DNA from: Candidatus Venteria ishoeyi
GTDB lineage: Bacteria > Pseudomonadota > Gammaproteobacteria > Beggiatoales > Beggiatoaceae
DNA length: 64,000 bases
Assembly (NCBI RefSeq): GCF_030378065.1
Contig: NZ_JAUCGJ010000012.1
Span: forward strand, 1-64,000
Direction of reading: 5' to 3'
Shown here: positions 1 through 8,493 of the stretch, in pieces
How positions within the stretch are numbered: position 1 is the first letter of the stretch
How the letters are laid out: every line of letters begins with the position of its first letter
Notes under the pieces: model-generated
What the model was told of the DNA's origin: nothing
The model's database searches: none
Seen by the model: the letters and a program-made list of their open reading frames with translations, nothing else
Translations under genes and position numbers: made by a program

Positions 1-844
1 GCTGACCGTCTACAGGAGGTTGACCATCAACAGGAGGTTGACCGTCAACAGGAGGTTGACCGTCAACAGGAGGTTGACCGTCTACAGGAGGCTGACCGTC
101 TACAGGAGGCTGACCATCAACAGGAGGTTGACCATCTACAGGAGGCTGACCGTCTACAGGAGGCTGACCATCTACAGGAGGCTGACCGTCTACAGGAGGT
201 TGACCATCAACAGGAGGCTGACCGTCTACAGGAGGTTGACCGTCTACAGGAGGCTGACCATCAACAGGAGGCTGACCGTCTACAGGAGGTTGACCATCAA
301 CAGGAGGCTGACCGTCTACAGGAGGCTGACCGTCTACAGGAGGCTGACCATCTACAGGAGGCTGACCGTCTACAGGAGGTTGACCATCAACAGGAGGCTG
401 ACCATCAACAGGAGGTTGACCGTCTACAGGAGGCTGACCGTCTACAGGAGGCTGACCGTCTACAGGAGGTTGACCGTTAGCACAGTTTTCTTTTTCTTGT
501 TCATCCACAAGGCCATCATGATTATGATCACATAAATCTGGATCATAATGCTCAACATCATCAAGTGAGCCATCGCATAAAGCCGAAGGTGAAACCTGAG
601 CATAAAAAGGCTGGAAACTAAATGATCTGGAACGGAATTGCCACAATGCATCATACTGCATTTGGACAGCACCCCCTAAAGGTCCAGACATTTCAACGGT
701 TAAACCACAAGTACGCATGATGTCATGGCGGGGAAAATCAACTTGTGTATCCGTAAATACTAAACGCATATCTTCTGCCAGTACCGCAGTAGAACATAGG
801 GTCAGGGTGGATAAAAGTAATCCTGATTTCAGCAAATTGTTCAT
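1..844 (-). CDS. Secreted GQPPVD-repeat protein with EF-hand-like loop (partial, C-terminus outside window)
   Basis: Reading the minus strand from the ATG at 844 gives an open frame to the window edge, so the 3' end is missing. A signal peptide (start MNNLLKSGLLLSTL, cleavage near VLA-ED) is followed by a domain of about 100 residues with cysteines, then DHNHDGLVDEQE, which fits the DxNxDGxxDxxE calcium loop of EF-hand/dockerin type, then ENCAN and at least 26 perfect GQPPVD hexapeptides (1 to about 475). The repeat units vary at the DNA level only at synonymous positions (CAG/CAA, GTA/GTT, GAC/GAT). An AAGAGGA ribosome site lies 8 nt before the ATG. The protein is probably exported and the proline-rich repeat may be a stalk or wall-spanning spacer. 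No family was recognised. The gene was recognised only from this frame; the apparent plus-strand frame over the repeat is its shadow. Confidence 0.85.
   Translation of the reverse strand, partial: MNNLLKSGLLLSTLTLCSTAVLAEDMRLVFTDTQVDFPRHDIMRTCGLTVEMSGPLGGAVQMQYDALWQFRSRSFSFQPFYAQVSPSALCDGSLDDVEHYDPDLCDHNHDGLVDEQEKENCANGQPPVDGQPPVDGQPPVDGQPPVDGQPPVDGQPPVDGQPPVDGQPPVDGQPPVDGQPPVDGQPPVDGQPPVDGQPPVDGQPPVDGQPPVDGQPPVDGQPPVDGQPPVDGQPPVDGQPPVDGQPPVDGQPPVDGQPPVDGQPPVDGQPPVDGQPPVDGQ
13..475. repeat. 18-bp tandem repeat, at least 26 copies, coding for GQPPVD
   Basis: Units share the core caggagg-t/c-tgacc-g/a-tc and are 18 bp, so the reading frame is never lost. Twenty-six caggagg cores are counted and the array runs off the left edge. 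Variation between units falls in three positions, all third codon positions on the minus strand. It lacks spacers, so it is not a CRISPR array. Confidence 0.95.
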
Positions 845-1194
845 AAACAAATCCTCTTGGGTTTAGTTCTAATAGCTTAGTGCATCGTTGTTTATTGATT
901 AATTTATCAAAAATTAAGATACGCTAATTATTCAAGATACCAATTAAGCAAAGTAGTACCTGGGATATATTTATAAATAATATTTTTTTATTGAAGTTAA
1001 AAAATCAGATAAAAGGTTAGGTTTTTTACATGACTGGGAATTTGCTGTATTTATTTTCTTTACTCCAAGTAAGACATATGAAGCTAACAACTATGAGGGG
1101 CTGGGGGTATCCCCCTCATTCAGCAAGCGGTCTTGGATGATTTTAATATGCTGGGTATACTGGCAGAAGATTTTAACTAAAAATAGTGCAAGGC
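845..1194. other. AT-rich intergenic region
   Basis: No gene is seen. It should hold the promoter of the repeat protein (minus strand) near 870-960, where AT-rich sequence lies upstream of the ribosome site, but no clear -35/-10 pair can be asserted. A hairpin with the arms TGAGGGG and CCCCCTCA around 1094-1120 lies downstream of the adenosyltransferase gene and may end its transcript, although a T-run is lacking. Confidence 0.4.
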
Positions 1195-1761
1195 TCAGTT
1201 AGTGCGAGATTGCCAGTAATGTTCCCCCTGTTGCTGCTGATATCCGGTAAAGCGTGCGGCGACAAACAAAAAATCTGACAAGCGATTGAGAAAACACAGA
1301 CTGTCTGGGTTAATCTCAGCTTGTTCATTATTTTCCCCTGTTGTATGTCGCCCTAAGGCGACTAAATGGCGTTCACAACGCCTACAGATGGTACGGCACA
1401 AATGACATAACGCCATACTGCGATTTCCGGCTGGCAGGATAAAACGGGTCAGTGGCGTTAATTTTGCCTGCATATGATCAATTGCAGTTTCCAAAGCTTG
1501 CGTGTCTGCCGTTTGAATCCGGGCTGCCTGAGTGGGCATGGATAATTCTGCACCCATTTCAAATAATAAAGATTGTGTGTGACGAAGCTGAGTTGCAACA
1601 GGTTCTGGTACTGTTTCACTTAGAAGCAGACCCAGGCTTGCATTAAGCTCGTCAATATCCCCTAACACTTCAATACGCAGCTTGTCTTTGCCAATACGTA
1701 TGCCTCCGGCTAATCCGGTTTCTCCCTGATCCCCGCGACGGGTATAAATCAAATTTTTCAT
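1195..1761 (-). CDS. Cob(I)alamin adenosyltransferase, PduO type
   Basis: Transfers the adenosyl group of ATP to cob(I)alamin to make coenzyme B12. The N-terminal IYTRRGDQGETGLAGG matches the PduO-family ATP-binding loop (TRxGDxGxTxL), LGDIDELNASLG follows, and the C-terminal half has CRTICRRCERH and FLNRLSDFLFVAAR, the usual helical-bundle motifs with the conserved arginines. The start at 1761 is chosen because AAAGGGA precedes it and the family begins at MKNLIYT; the ATG 20 codons upstream lies inside a repeat remnant. 188 residues is normal for the family. It is transcribed away from rlpA. Confidence 0.9.
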   Translation of the reverse strand: MKNLIYTRRGDQGETGLAGGIRIGKDKLRIEVLGDIDELNASLGLLLSETVPEPVATQLRHTQSLLFEMGAELSMPTQAARIQTADTQALETAIDHMQAKLTPLTRFILPAGNRSMALCHLCRTICRRCERHLVALGRHTTGENNEQAEINPDSLCFLNRLSDFLFVAARFTGYQQQQGEHYWQSRTN

Positions 1762-1783
1762 ATTTTTCCCTTTCATCCGTGTC

Positions 1784-1825
1784 AGGAGCAAGAATTTTAT
1801 AATTCCCGTAAAAATTCTCATTCCT
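1784..1825. repeat. Short remnant of the 163-bp MITE-like element (copy E)
   Basis: AGGAGCAAGAATTTTATAA at the left and CTCATTCCT at the right match the two ends of the full copies at 28 and 33 kb, with nearly the whole interior missing. It lies between the adenosyltransferase start and rlpA. Confidence 0.6.
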
Positions 1826-1864
1826 CGGTATATAATAACTCACCCATTCAGGATTTTACCGTTT

Positions 1865-2665
1865 ATGTTTTTGAATTATCTTAAGCTTATTGTTTTGTTA
1901 AGTTGCAGCCTGCTGTTAAGTAGTTTAACTGCCTGTTCTGCGCCGCCACCAGTTATACCGCAACCAACCGATAAACCTATAGCATCAGATGTTATGCCCA
2001 TGCCTGGCAAGATGGCGCTCATGGCAGCAATGCCGGAAGCCATGCTGGATAAGTCAATTTATCAACAAACTTTTCGCGGCACAGCGTCCTGGTACACCTT
2101 GGCAGAACATGGTTTGCAAACAAGCAGCGGTGAAGTATACGACCTTTATCGCCTAACTGCCGCCCATGCCAGTTTGCCGCTGGGTATGTATGTCCGGGTA
2201 AAAAACCGGCAACATACGGTCGTGGTGCGGATTAATGATCGCCTGCCCAAAGCCAATAACCATGCGCTCAAATTATCCTGGGAAGCGGCAAAACAACTGA
2301 AGCTGAAAAAAAATAAGACTCAAGTTATTTTCCAGGTACTGCAACCCCGAAGCATGCAACAAACAGCTGCGAGCATAAAAATCCAGGCAAATACACAATC
2401 AACTGGCACAGAAAAAGCAGGAAATGCTTTACTGAAGACTTCGCAAAAGGGTCTTTATTTGCAACTAGGGGCATTTTCCAGCTACCAGAATGCCTTACAA
2501 TATCAAGCACAATTACTTGCCAATCTGGAACAACCGGTAGAGGTTTATGCCGAACAGGGCTTGTTTCGGGTGCAAATCGGTCCCATTGCTGAAACAGATG
2601 TGAAAACATGGCAAACCTATTTACGTCAGCATGGCGTGGAAAAGAGCATTCTGGTTTCCCGGTAA
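1865..2665 (+). CDS. rlpA: RlpA-like septal lipoprotein (DPBB plus SPOR domains)
   Basis: RlpA is an outer-membrane lipoprotein that cleaves naked peptidoglycan glycan strands at the septum. A signal peptide ends in the lipobox LTAC (Cys near residue 24). The double-psi beta-barrel follows (GTASWYTLAEHG, SSGEVYD, LTAAHASLPLG, VVVRINDRLP), with the conserved glutamate in SSGE. A linker leads to a C-terminal SPOR domain (GLYLQLGAFSSYQNA to the end), which binds denuded glycan at division sites. The stop overlaps the first ATG of the D,D-carboxypeptidase gene (taATG). The rlpA-dacA pair is a classical gammaproteobacterial arrangement. Length 266 is slightly short, mainly in the linker. Confidence 0.92.
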   Translation: MFLNYLKLIVLLSCSLLLSSLTACSAPPPVIPQPTDKPIASDVMPMPGKMALMAAMPEAMLDKSIYQQTFRGTASWYTLAEHGLQTSSGEVYDLYRLTAAHASLPLGMYVRVKNRQHTVVVRINDRLPKANNHALKLSWEAAKQLKLKKNKTQVIFQVLQPRSMQQTAASIKIQANTQSTGTEKAGNALLKTSQKGLYLQLGAFSSYQNALQYQAQLLANLEQPVEVYAEQGLFRVQIGPIAETDVKTWQTYLRQHGVEKSILVSR

Positions 2666-3870
2666 TGCCTGTTATTTTTAACTTTTACTTTGATTTTCTT
2701 ATGTTATTTTCTTCGTTACGTTATTTATTTATCAGTTTTATTTTTTTCTTTAGCTTTGCAGCATTTGCTGACGCTGAAAAACCTGCCGTAGTGGTCGCAC
2801 CACCGCCGCCGCCACCAAACATTGCAGCAAAATCCTGGTTACTAATTGATTTTCTCAGTGGTCAGGTGATTATGGAAAAAAATGCCGACGAGCAAGTCGC
2901 ACCTGCCAGCCTGACCAAGCTGATGACGGCTTATGTGGTGTTTCATGAATTAAAATCCAAGCATTTGAGTTTAAGTGATAAGGTCAGGGTCAGTGAAAAA
3001 GCCTGGCGCATGGGTGGCTCGAAAATGTATATCAAAGTCGATAGCGAAGTCACTATTGAAGACTTGCTTAAAGGCATGATTATTCAATCGGGTAATGATG
3101 CCAGTGTTGCTTTAGCAGAGTTTGTCGCTGGCAGTGAAGATTCTTTTGCCAGCCTGATGAATCAATATGCAGCGCGTTTGCAACTGAAACAGACCCATTT
3201 TGATAACAGTACCGGAATGCCCGGCCCCAAACACCTGACCAGCGCCCGTGATATGGTGACGCTGGCTACCGCTCTGGTGCAGGATTTCCCGGAATATTAC
3301 AAGCTCTATTCGCAAAAAGAATTTACTTATAACAAAATCACCCAGCAAAACCGCAATTTATTATTATGGCGTGATAACAGTGTTGATGGCATGAAAACCG
3401 GTTATACAGAAAGTGCCGGTTATTGTCTGCTGGCATCTGCCAAACGCGATAATATGCGTCTGATTTCCGTGGTTATGGGCACGAAAAGTAAAAAAGCCAG
3501 AGCTTCGGAAAGCCAGAAAATGCTGAACTACGGCTTTCGTTTTTATGAAACCCATAAGGTCTACAGCGCAGGCCAGGATCTCTCCTCGCAACGCGTCTGG
3601 CAAGGTGCAAGCGAACAGGTATCTTTGGGTTTGGCTAAAGATCTGTATGTCACCACGCCTCGTGGTCAATACCAGCAAATTCAACCGATGTTAAATTTTA
3701 CCTCCACGCAGATTATGGCTCCGGTCAGTGCGGGTACTACTTATGGGCGGATCCGTTTATTGCTGGGTGGGCAGGAATTGGTCAGCAGACCGCTACTTGC
3801 AAAACAAGATATTGCCGAAGGCAACTGGTGGCAGATGGGTGTTGATTACTTGTTACTGCAATTTGAGTAA
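2665..3870 (+). CDS. dacA: D-alanyl-D-alanine carboxypeptidase, PBP5/6 family
   Basis: Removes the terminal D-Ala from peptidoglycan pentapeptides in the periplasm. All three penicillin-binding motifs are present: SLTK at 82-85 (nucleophile Ser82), SGN at 142-144 and KTG at 244-246. A hydrophobic N-terminal export signal (about residues 13-37) precedes a proline run. The C-terminal PBP5-C domain and an amphipathic tail (NWWQMGVDYLLLQFE) follow, as expected for membrane anchoring. The start at 2665 overlaps the rlpA stop; the in-frame ATG at 2701 is an equally possible start and gives a more usual signal peptide. It is translationally coupled with rlpA. Confidence 0.93.
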   Translation: MPVIFNFYFDFLMLFSSLRYLFISFIFFFSFAAFADAEKPAVVVAPPPPPPNIAAKSWLLIDFLSGQVIMEKNADEQVAPASLTKLMTAYVVFHELKSKHLSLSDKVRVSEKAWRMGGSKMYIKVDSEVTIEDLLKGMIIQSGNDASVALAEFVAGSEDSFASLMNQYAARLQLKQTHFDNSTGMPGPKHLTSARDMVTLATALVQDFPEYYKLYSQKEFTYNKITQQNRNLLLWRDNSVDGMKTGYTESAGYCLLASAKRDNMRLISVVMGTKSKKARASESQKMLNYGFRFYETHKVYSAGQDLSSQRVWQGASEQVSLGLAKDLYVTTPRGQYQQIQPMLNFTSTQIMAPVSAGTTYGRIRLLLGGQELVSRPLLAKQDIAEGNWWQMGVDYLLLQFE

Positions 3871-3876
3871 GGCAGA

Positions 3877-4419
3877 TTAATCTCGGCTGATTTCCCGGCT
3901 CAATACCTGCCCTTCCAGCAATTGCTTGTCTGGCGCTAATTCACCATCAATAATCAACGATAAATAGCTGTAAGCAACCCGCCATTTGGTGGTGCCGACT
4001 AATACGCCTGCGGTTTTGGGGTTTAATTTGACAACTTCACCAAATAACTCAACGCCATTTTTATCTTTGAAACATGCCTGATCGCCGACTTTCAGGCTGT
4101 TTCTGTCCAGTTTCTGACTGGTATTCAAGTCAACAGGCTGTTGCTCAAGATTAATGGAATGAAAGGGAATATTCCATAATTTGCCATCGTGTTTATTTTT
4201 AACCAATGCTCGGGTTCTTTTTAGTTTCACGATCACTGCTGCTATGAGTCGGTTTTCTTCCGACTCAAAATAAGTGATTTCATCGCCGGGAGACAGCGCC
4301 CGTTTAACCCGATTGATTCGCTCCGGGTCTTCCAGTTGCCGGTAAATCGCCTGACTTAAACGATGTAACTCAAATAATGAGGCATTGTTGAGCGCATTGA
4401 GTATTGCTGAGTAATCCAT
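3877..4419 (-). CDS. Conserved hypothetical protein with two Tudor/KOW-like repeats
   Basis: No function is recognised. The 180-residue protein has an N-terminal helical part (SLFELHRLSQAIYRQL), which resembles the start of small DNA- or RNA-associated proteins, and two related SH3-like segments: LSPGDEITYFESEENR...AAVIVKLKRTRALV...LWNIPFHSI and LKVGDQACFKDKNG...GEVVKLNPKTAGVL...WRVAYSYLSL. Both follow the pattern GD-strand-turn-G-x-V-x-KL-strand-W-x-(I/V), so an internal duplication is likely. Such folds often bind nucleic acid or translation partners. It is convergent with dacA and upstream of cca on the same strand, 27 bp away, so it is probably co-transcribed with neither dacA nor far genes. 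Confidence 0.7.
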   Translation of the reverse strand: MDYSAILNALNNASLFELHRLSQAIYRQLEDPERINRVKRALSPGDEITYFESEENRLIAAVIVKLKRTRALVKNKHDGKLWNIPFHSINLEQQPVDLNTSQKLDRNSLKVGDQACFKDKNGVELFGEVVKLNPKTAGVLVGTTKWRVAYSYLSLIIDGELAPDKQLLEGQVLSREISRD

Positions 4420-4446
4420 AATAATTCCTGAGAAGCTGTTTCCTCG

Positions 4447-5604
4447 TTATAACAGGTTCTTTAGCACTTCTTGTCTTGCAGCGAATAAGGCCTGTTTAAT
4501 TTCCCCGCCACGCAGTCCCTGTGCCACAAATTGTTTAGCTTCTACCTGAGATGCCAGTGCTTGGGCTTGTTGTAGTTGTTGTACGCAGTCGGGGTTCATT
4601 TCCCCCAGTATTGCGCAGCAGATGTCCAGAAATAATGCAAAGCGTTGGGGGCGGCGGAAAGCATCCAGGTTTTGCAGTAAGCTGAGTAAGTCACTGGCGG
4701 TGTTGACAGGATATTGGCAGCAAGCGGGATAATGGACGATTATCAGACGCGAAAGTTCAGCATATTCATTGGGAATTTTCATGCGTTTGAGCAGTTGTTT
4801 TAGCACATTTTCTGATAGCGGCTGAAGTAGTGCCGCAAAACGAATCAGGCTACATTTTTCTGCTTCCGGGTATAAGGCCGTTGCCACTTTCAGTCTTTCC
4901 AAAGCTGCTATTTCAGCACTGCCCTGGTTTTGTTTGTCATGACTACTTGCCACTGTTTCTGGAAATAAGCCAGCAAGTTCGGGGAAAATCCGGGATAAAG
5001 CGCCGCAACGATATAAAACTTCAAAAAAACGCTCAGGATTGGGGAGTTTCAGCGCGCGCTCGCATTCTTTCCAAACCCTTTCTGGCACCAGTGCGTCAAC
5101 CTCACCATTTGTCACCATTTTTTTCATCAGGGCGTGGGTATCGTGAGCCACTTTAAAACCCCGGTGGGCAAAACGGGCGGCAAAGCGGGCAATGCGTAAA
5201 ATGCGTACCGGATCTTCCTGGAAAGCGGGGGAAACATGGCGTAATAAGCCGTTGTCCAAATCTTCCTGGCCATTAAATGGATCAATTAATGCGCCATTTT
5301 CTGCCTTGGCAATGGCGTTAATCGTTAAGTCACGGCGTTTTAAGTCTTCGATCAGGGTGACATCAGGGCTGGCATGACATTCAAATCCACTGTAGCCTTT
5401 ACCGGTTTTACGTTCAGTGCGGGCTAAGGCATATTCTTCATGGGTTTGGGGATGTAGAAAAACCGGGAAGTCCTTTCCCACCTGTTCATAACCCAACTTC
5501 AGCAAGGTTTCAGGCGTACTGCCAACCACCACCCAGTCACGTTCGGTGACGGGTTCTCCCAGCAAGCTATCACGCACTGCGCCGCCAACTAAATATATTT
5601 TCAT
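4447..5604 (-). CDS. cca: CCA-adding tRNA nucleotidyltransferase
   Basis: Adds or repairs the 3' CCA of tRNA. The class II nucleotidyltransferase head is clear: LVGGAVRDSLLG, then ERDWVVVG (carboxylates for metal, with Glu where E. coli has its first Asp), the HEEYALARTERKTG strand and RRDLTINAIA, then DPFNGQEDL, the EDPVRILRIARFAAR motif and the ERVWKE neck. The C-terminal body has RFAALLQ where bifunctional enzymes have an HD phosphohydrolase motif, so the HD domain is absent or degenerate. Its 385 residues fit the shorter, HD-less group. Confidence 0.92.
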   Translation of the reverse strand: MKIYLVGGAVRDSLLGEPVTERDWVVVGSTPETLLKLGYEQVGKDFPVFLHPQTHEEYALARTERKTGKGYSGFECHASPDVTLIEDLKRRDLTINAIAKAENGALIDPFNGQEDLDNGLLRHVSPAFQEDPVRILRIARFAARFAHRGFKVAHDTHALMKKMVTNGEVDALVPERVWKECERALKLPNPERFFEVLYRCGALSRIFPELAGLFPETVASSHDKQNQGSAEIAALERLKVATALYPEAEKCSLIRFAALLQPLSENVLKQLLKRMKIPNEYAELSRLIIVHYPACCQYPVNTASDLLSLLQNLDAFRRPQRFALFLDICCAILGEMNPDCVQQLQQAQALASQVEAKQFVAQGLRGGEIKQALFAARQEVLKNLL

Positions 5605-5626
5605 TTTAATTAAGCACTCAGATACT

Positions 5627-6361
5627 TTAGAAGCGCAGACCTAGTTTAATGCTGTAACTGGTGACATTGTCGGTATGTTCAATTTCCGCATTGGCATTCA
5701 ATCCCAGCAGATTAAGATTAGCTCCAACAAAGGCTTTGATTTGTTCGGGTTTAACGTTATTAAGGTGTGGGCTGCGTTTAGCCTGGACGTGGCTCCAGAG
5801 GTGACCGATACCGGCATAAGGCGTCACCATGAGCACGCCTTTGGAAATCATCAATTCCAGCCCGATGGTGTCGAGATCCAGCACCGGGTTGTCCAGGGTT
5901 TTGTTATAACTGCCACGAATACTGATGGCAGGCAGTACGGCATTGCCTTGCATGATGGCATAACGCACTTCTCCACCCAGAGCCTTGAGGTTGCCATTGG
6001 GGACAAGGGTGTAGGATAAACCTACGTCAAAACCCAGGGGTAGGCCTTTGTGCGCATGCAGGCGGGTGGCGACCAGATATTTATTATTACTGCCACTGGT
6101 ACGGGTTTTGGCAAACAGTTCCCGGTGTTGCAGTTGGCTGGCAGAGCCGGAAACCGCAACATCAAAACCCAGGATGCCCAGCGGTTCTGCCGGTACCAGT
6201 CCTTTGTAATGTATCGCTGCGCTGAGATCGCTGGCAATATGGTTAAATTCATTCTGGCTTAATCCGCTTAAATCTTCAATGTTCTGATCCAGCGCAAAGG
6301 CATAAAATGGAAAGCCTGATAGACATAAACTGAGTAGAAGTTGTTGTGCAAGGTGCTTCAT
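5627..6361 (-). CDS. Predicted outer-membrane beta-barrel protein
   Basis: No named family is recognised. The protein has a signal peptide (MKHLAQQLLLSLCLSG...YAFA) and then alternating amphipathic strands such as YLVATRLHAHKGLPLGFDVGLSYTL in shape, ending in IKLGLRF with C-terminal Phe, the BamA recognition signature. Strand endings every 15-20 residues and glycine turns fit a barrel of about 8-10 strands. The ATG at 6361 is taken because GAGGAA lies 10 nt upstream; the longer frame would need a TTG. It is followed on the same strand by cca after 22 bp, so the two may share a transcript. Confidence 0.75.
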   Translation of the reverse strand: MKHLAQQLLLSLCLSGFPFYAFALDQNIEDLSGLSQNEFNHIASDLSAAIHYKGLVPAEPLGILGFDVAVSGSASQLQHRELFAKTRTSGSNNKYLVATRLHAHKGLPLGFDVGLSYTLVPNGNLKALGGEVRYAIMQGNAVLPAISIRGSYNKTLDNPVLDLDTIGLELMISKGVLMVTPYAGIGHLWSHVQAKRSPHLNNVKPEQIKAFVGANLNLLGLNANAEIEHTDNVTSYSIKLGLRF

Positions 6362-6482
6362 TATTATCAAATTCCTCTAAATAATCTTAATTTGTCGTAA
6401 TACCATTGATGATAAATAATCTGAGTTCGATATAAGTTTTTTTATCCCAAAATGCTGAAATCCAGCATACGTAGGACTCAGA

Positions 6483-7490
6483 TTAAACGCAGTGATAATC
6501 GCGAAACCAGTGTATAAATTGTGCCAAGCCATGTTCCAGTTCCGTATCCGGGTAAAAACCAATGCGCGCTTTTAAGTCTTTAATATTGGCACAGCTTGCG
6601 TGCATATAACCCTCTGGCATGGGCAGAAAATTTTTCTGGGCTTTTTTGCCTAATAATGCTTCCAGGGTTGCGATAAAATCTATCAGCGTAACTGTTTTGT
6701 GGTTGCCGATGTTGTGTATTTGATAAGGTGCCGGGCTGCTACCTGGATCGGGTGACATGCTTGACCATTTCTTGTTGCCTTGGGGTATACGTTGCAGCAG
6801 GCGTAGTGTGCTGGTGATAACATCATCAATATAGGTAAAATCCCGGCGTAGTTTACCGTGATTGTACAGATTGATCGGGCGATTTTCCAAAATGGCGCGG
6901 GTAAATTTATAATAGGCCATGTCAGGACGGCCCCAGGGGCCGTAAACTGTAAAAAAACGCAGACCGGTAACGGGTAAGCCATAAAGATGCGCGTAACTGT
7001 GTGCCAGTAGTTCATTGGCTTTTTTAGTGGCGGCACTCAGGTTAAGCGGATGCTCGGCGTGATCGTGCGTAGAAAAAGGCAACGCAGTATTGAGTCCATA
7101 AACCGAATCAGTCGAGGCAAATAATAAGTGTTCAACCCTATGCTGACGGCAAGCTTCCAGAATATTGGTAAATCCCAGCAGATTTGTTTCTATATAAGCA
7201 TGAGGGTTTTCCAGAGAATGTGCCGTACCGACTTGTGCCGCTAAATGAATAACCTGTTGAAAATTTTCAGTGGCAAATAAGTGCTCAATGGCAGGACGAT
7301 CATTGATATCCATTCTGACAAACTTGAAACGGGCGAACTCCTCCAGTTTTTTCAGTCGGTCTTGTTTAAGTGTGACGCTATAATAGGCATTCAGATTATC
7401 CAGCCCGATAACTTCTTCACCTTGTTTTAACAGTTTTTTTGCCAGATGCGCGCCGATAAAACCTGCTGCGCCGGTAATTAGAATTTTCAT
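6483..7490 (-). CDS. NAD-dependent sugar-nucleotide epimerase, UDP-glucuronate 4-epimerase type, catalytic Tyr replaced
   Basis: An extended short-chain dehydrogenase: the Rossmann motif TGAAGFIGAHLAKKL binds NAD, and DNLNAYYSVTLK, STDSVYG, ATKKANELLAHSYAHLYG and TGLRFFTVYGPWGRPDMA are the hallmarks of the UDP-glucuronate epimerase (CapI/LspL) group. These enzymes normally carry YxxxK, here expected as YAATK, but the sequence reads LNLSAATKK, so the tyrosine is serine (codon AGT around 7042). The lysine and the upstream serine are kept. The product may be inactive, use another base, or represent a sequencing error. It ends 6 bp from ribF territory and its start overlaps the gap to ribF by a few bases, so the two are probably one transcript. 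Confidence 0.85.
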   Translation of the reverse strand: MKILITGAAGFIGAHLAKKLLKQGEEVIGLDNLNAYYSVTLKQDRLKKLEEFARFKFVRMDINDRPAIEHLFATENFQQVIHLAAQVGTAHSLENPHAYIETNLLGFTNILEACRQHRVEHLLFASTDSVYGLNTALPFSTHDHAEHPLNLSAATKKANELLAHSYAHLYGLPVTGLRFFTVYGPWGRPDMAYYKFTRAILENRPINLYNHGKLRRDFTYIDDVITSTLRLLQRIPQGNKKWSSMSPDPGSSPAPYQIHNIGNHKTVTLIDFIATLEALLGKKAQKNFLPMPEGYMHASCANIKDLKARIGFYPDTELEHGLAQFIHWFRDYHCV

Positions 7491-7499
7491 GGCATATCA

Positions 7500-8432
7500 C
7501 TACCCCAATAATAAACTGCGTGCTTGTTCAACATCAATACTGATTTGCGCTTGCAGTGCATCCAATGAATCAAATTTAACTTCATCGCGCAGTTGCTCAA
7601 TAATTTCAACTTCAACATAAGCCCCATAAATATCCTGATTAAAGTCAAATAAATGGACTTCCAATAACGGTTTAACATCGCTGTTTTCAACTGTGGGACG
7701 ATAACCAATGTTGGCAACACCTGGCAGGGCTTGTGTTTGCAGGCCTTTTACCCGTACTGCAAAGACGCCGCGCAGTGGTGAGACTTTACGATGCAGGCAG
7801 ATATTTGCGGTAGGGAAGTTCAGGGTGCGGCCTAAAGCACGACCATGCGCAATGCGTCCGCACAAGGTGTAATAACGCCCTAATAAACGATGTACTTCAG
7901 CCATATTGCTGGTGGTCATGGCCTGGCGTACCCGGGTGCTACTGACGCGCTCGCCATCAAGTAGAAAGGTTTTCATGGCATGAACTTGAAAGCCGTGGTG
8001 TTCGCCGACGGTTTGCAACAAGCTAAAATCACCTGCACGACGATAACCAAAGCGAAAATCATCACCCACAATCAGATATTTTACGCCTAAGCCTTCCATT
8101 ATTACCTGATGGATAAAGTCATTGGGTTCAAGTCCTGCTAAGTACTGGTTAAAGCGCAGACACAACATGCGATCCAACGCAAAATGTCGTAATGCGAGTA
8201 CTTTTTCACGTAGACGGGTCAGTCGTGGCGGTGCTTTTTCTGGTGTAAAAAACTCTTGTGGCTGGGGTTCAAAACTGATGACTACGGAGGGAAGTTGTAG
8301 ACGTTTAGCTTCAATTTTTAAGTCTCTAAATACGGATTGATGCCCCAAATGCACCCCATCAAAATTACCTATGGTGGCGACACAACCCTGATGACGAGTA
8401 CGAAGCTGGGCTAAACTGCGAATAACTTCCAT
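7500..8432 (-). CDS. ribF: Bifunctional riboflavin kinase / FAD synthetase
   Basis: Makes FMN and then FAD from riboflavin. The N-terminal FAD synthetase domain has CVATIGNFDGVHLGHQSVF (nucleotidyltransferase HxGH signature) and the later VSSTRVRQAM motif. The C-terminal flavokinase domain has GRALGRTLNFPTANI, the PTAN metal/ATP site, and LLEVHLFDFNQDIYG with the catalytic Glu. Length 310 is typical. The next gene on the strand (epimerase) begins 10 bp after the stop. Confidence 0.95.
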   Translation of the reverse strand: MEVIRSLAQLRTRHQGCVATIGNFDGVHLGHQSVFRDLKIEAKRLQLPSVVISFEPQPQEFFTPEKAPPRLTRLREKVLALRHFALDRMLCLRFNQYLAGLEPNDFIHQVIMEGLGVKYLIVGDDFRFGYRRAGDFSLLQTVGEHHGFQVHAMKTFLLDGERVSSTRVRQAMTTSNMAEVHRLLGRYYTLCGRIAHGRALGRTLNFPTANICLHRKVSPLRGVFAVRVKGLQTQALPGVANIGYRPTVENSDVKPLLEVHLFDFNQDIYGAYVEVEIIEQLRDEVKFDSLDALQAQISIDVEQARSLLLG

Positions 8433-8493
8433 AATAATTGTTTTTTCTCATTTCCTGATGCTATGTAGTCCAGAAGCTTTTGTGTAACACCGG

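Noticed and set aside
1-475. CRISPR-like array
   Set aside because: Units are contiguous 18-mers without spacers and keep a reading frame.
20-535. Plus-strand open frame of RRLTVY repeats
   Set aside because: It is the antisense of the GQPPVD array; the minus-strand frame has a signal peptide, a ribosome site and continues past the array.
1762-1821. Longer start for the adenosyltransferase
   Set aside because: These codons lie in a repeat remnant and precede the family start.
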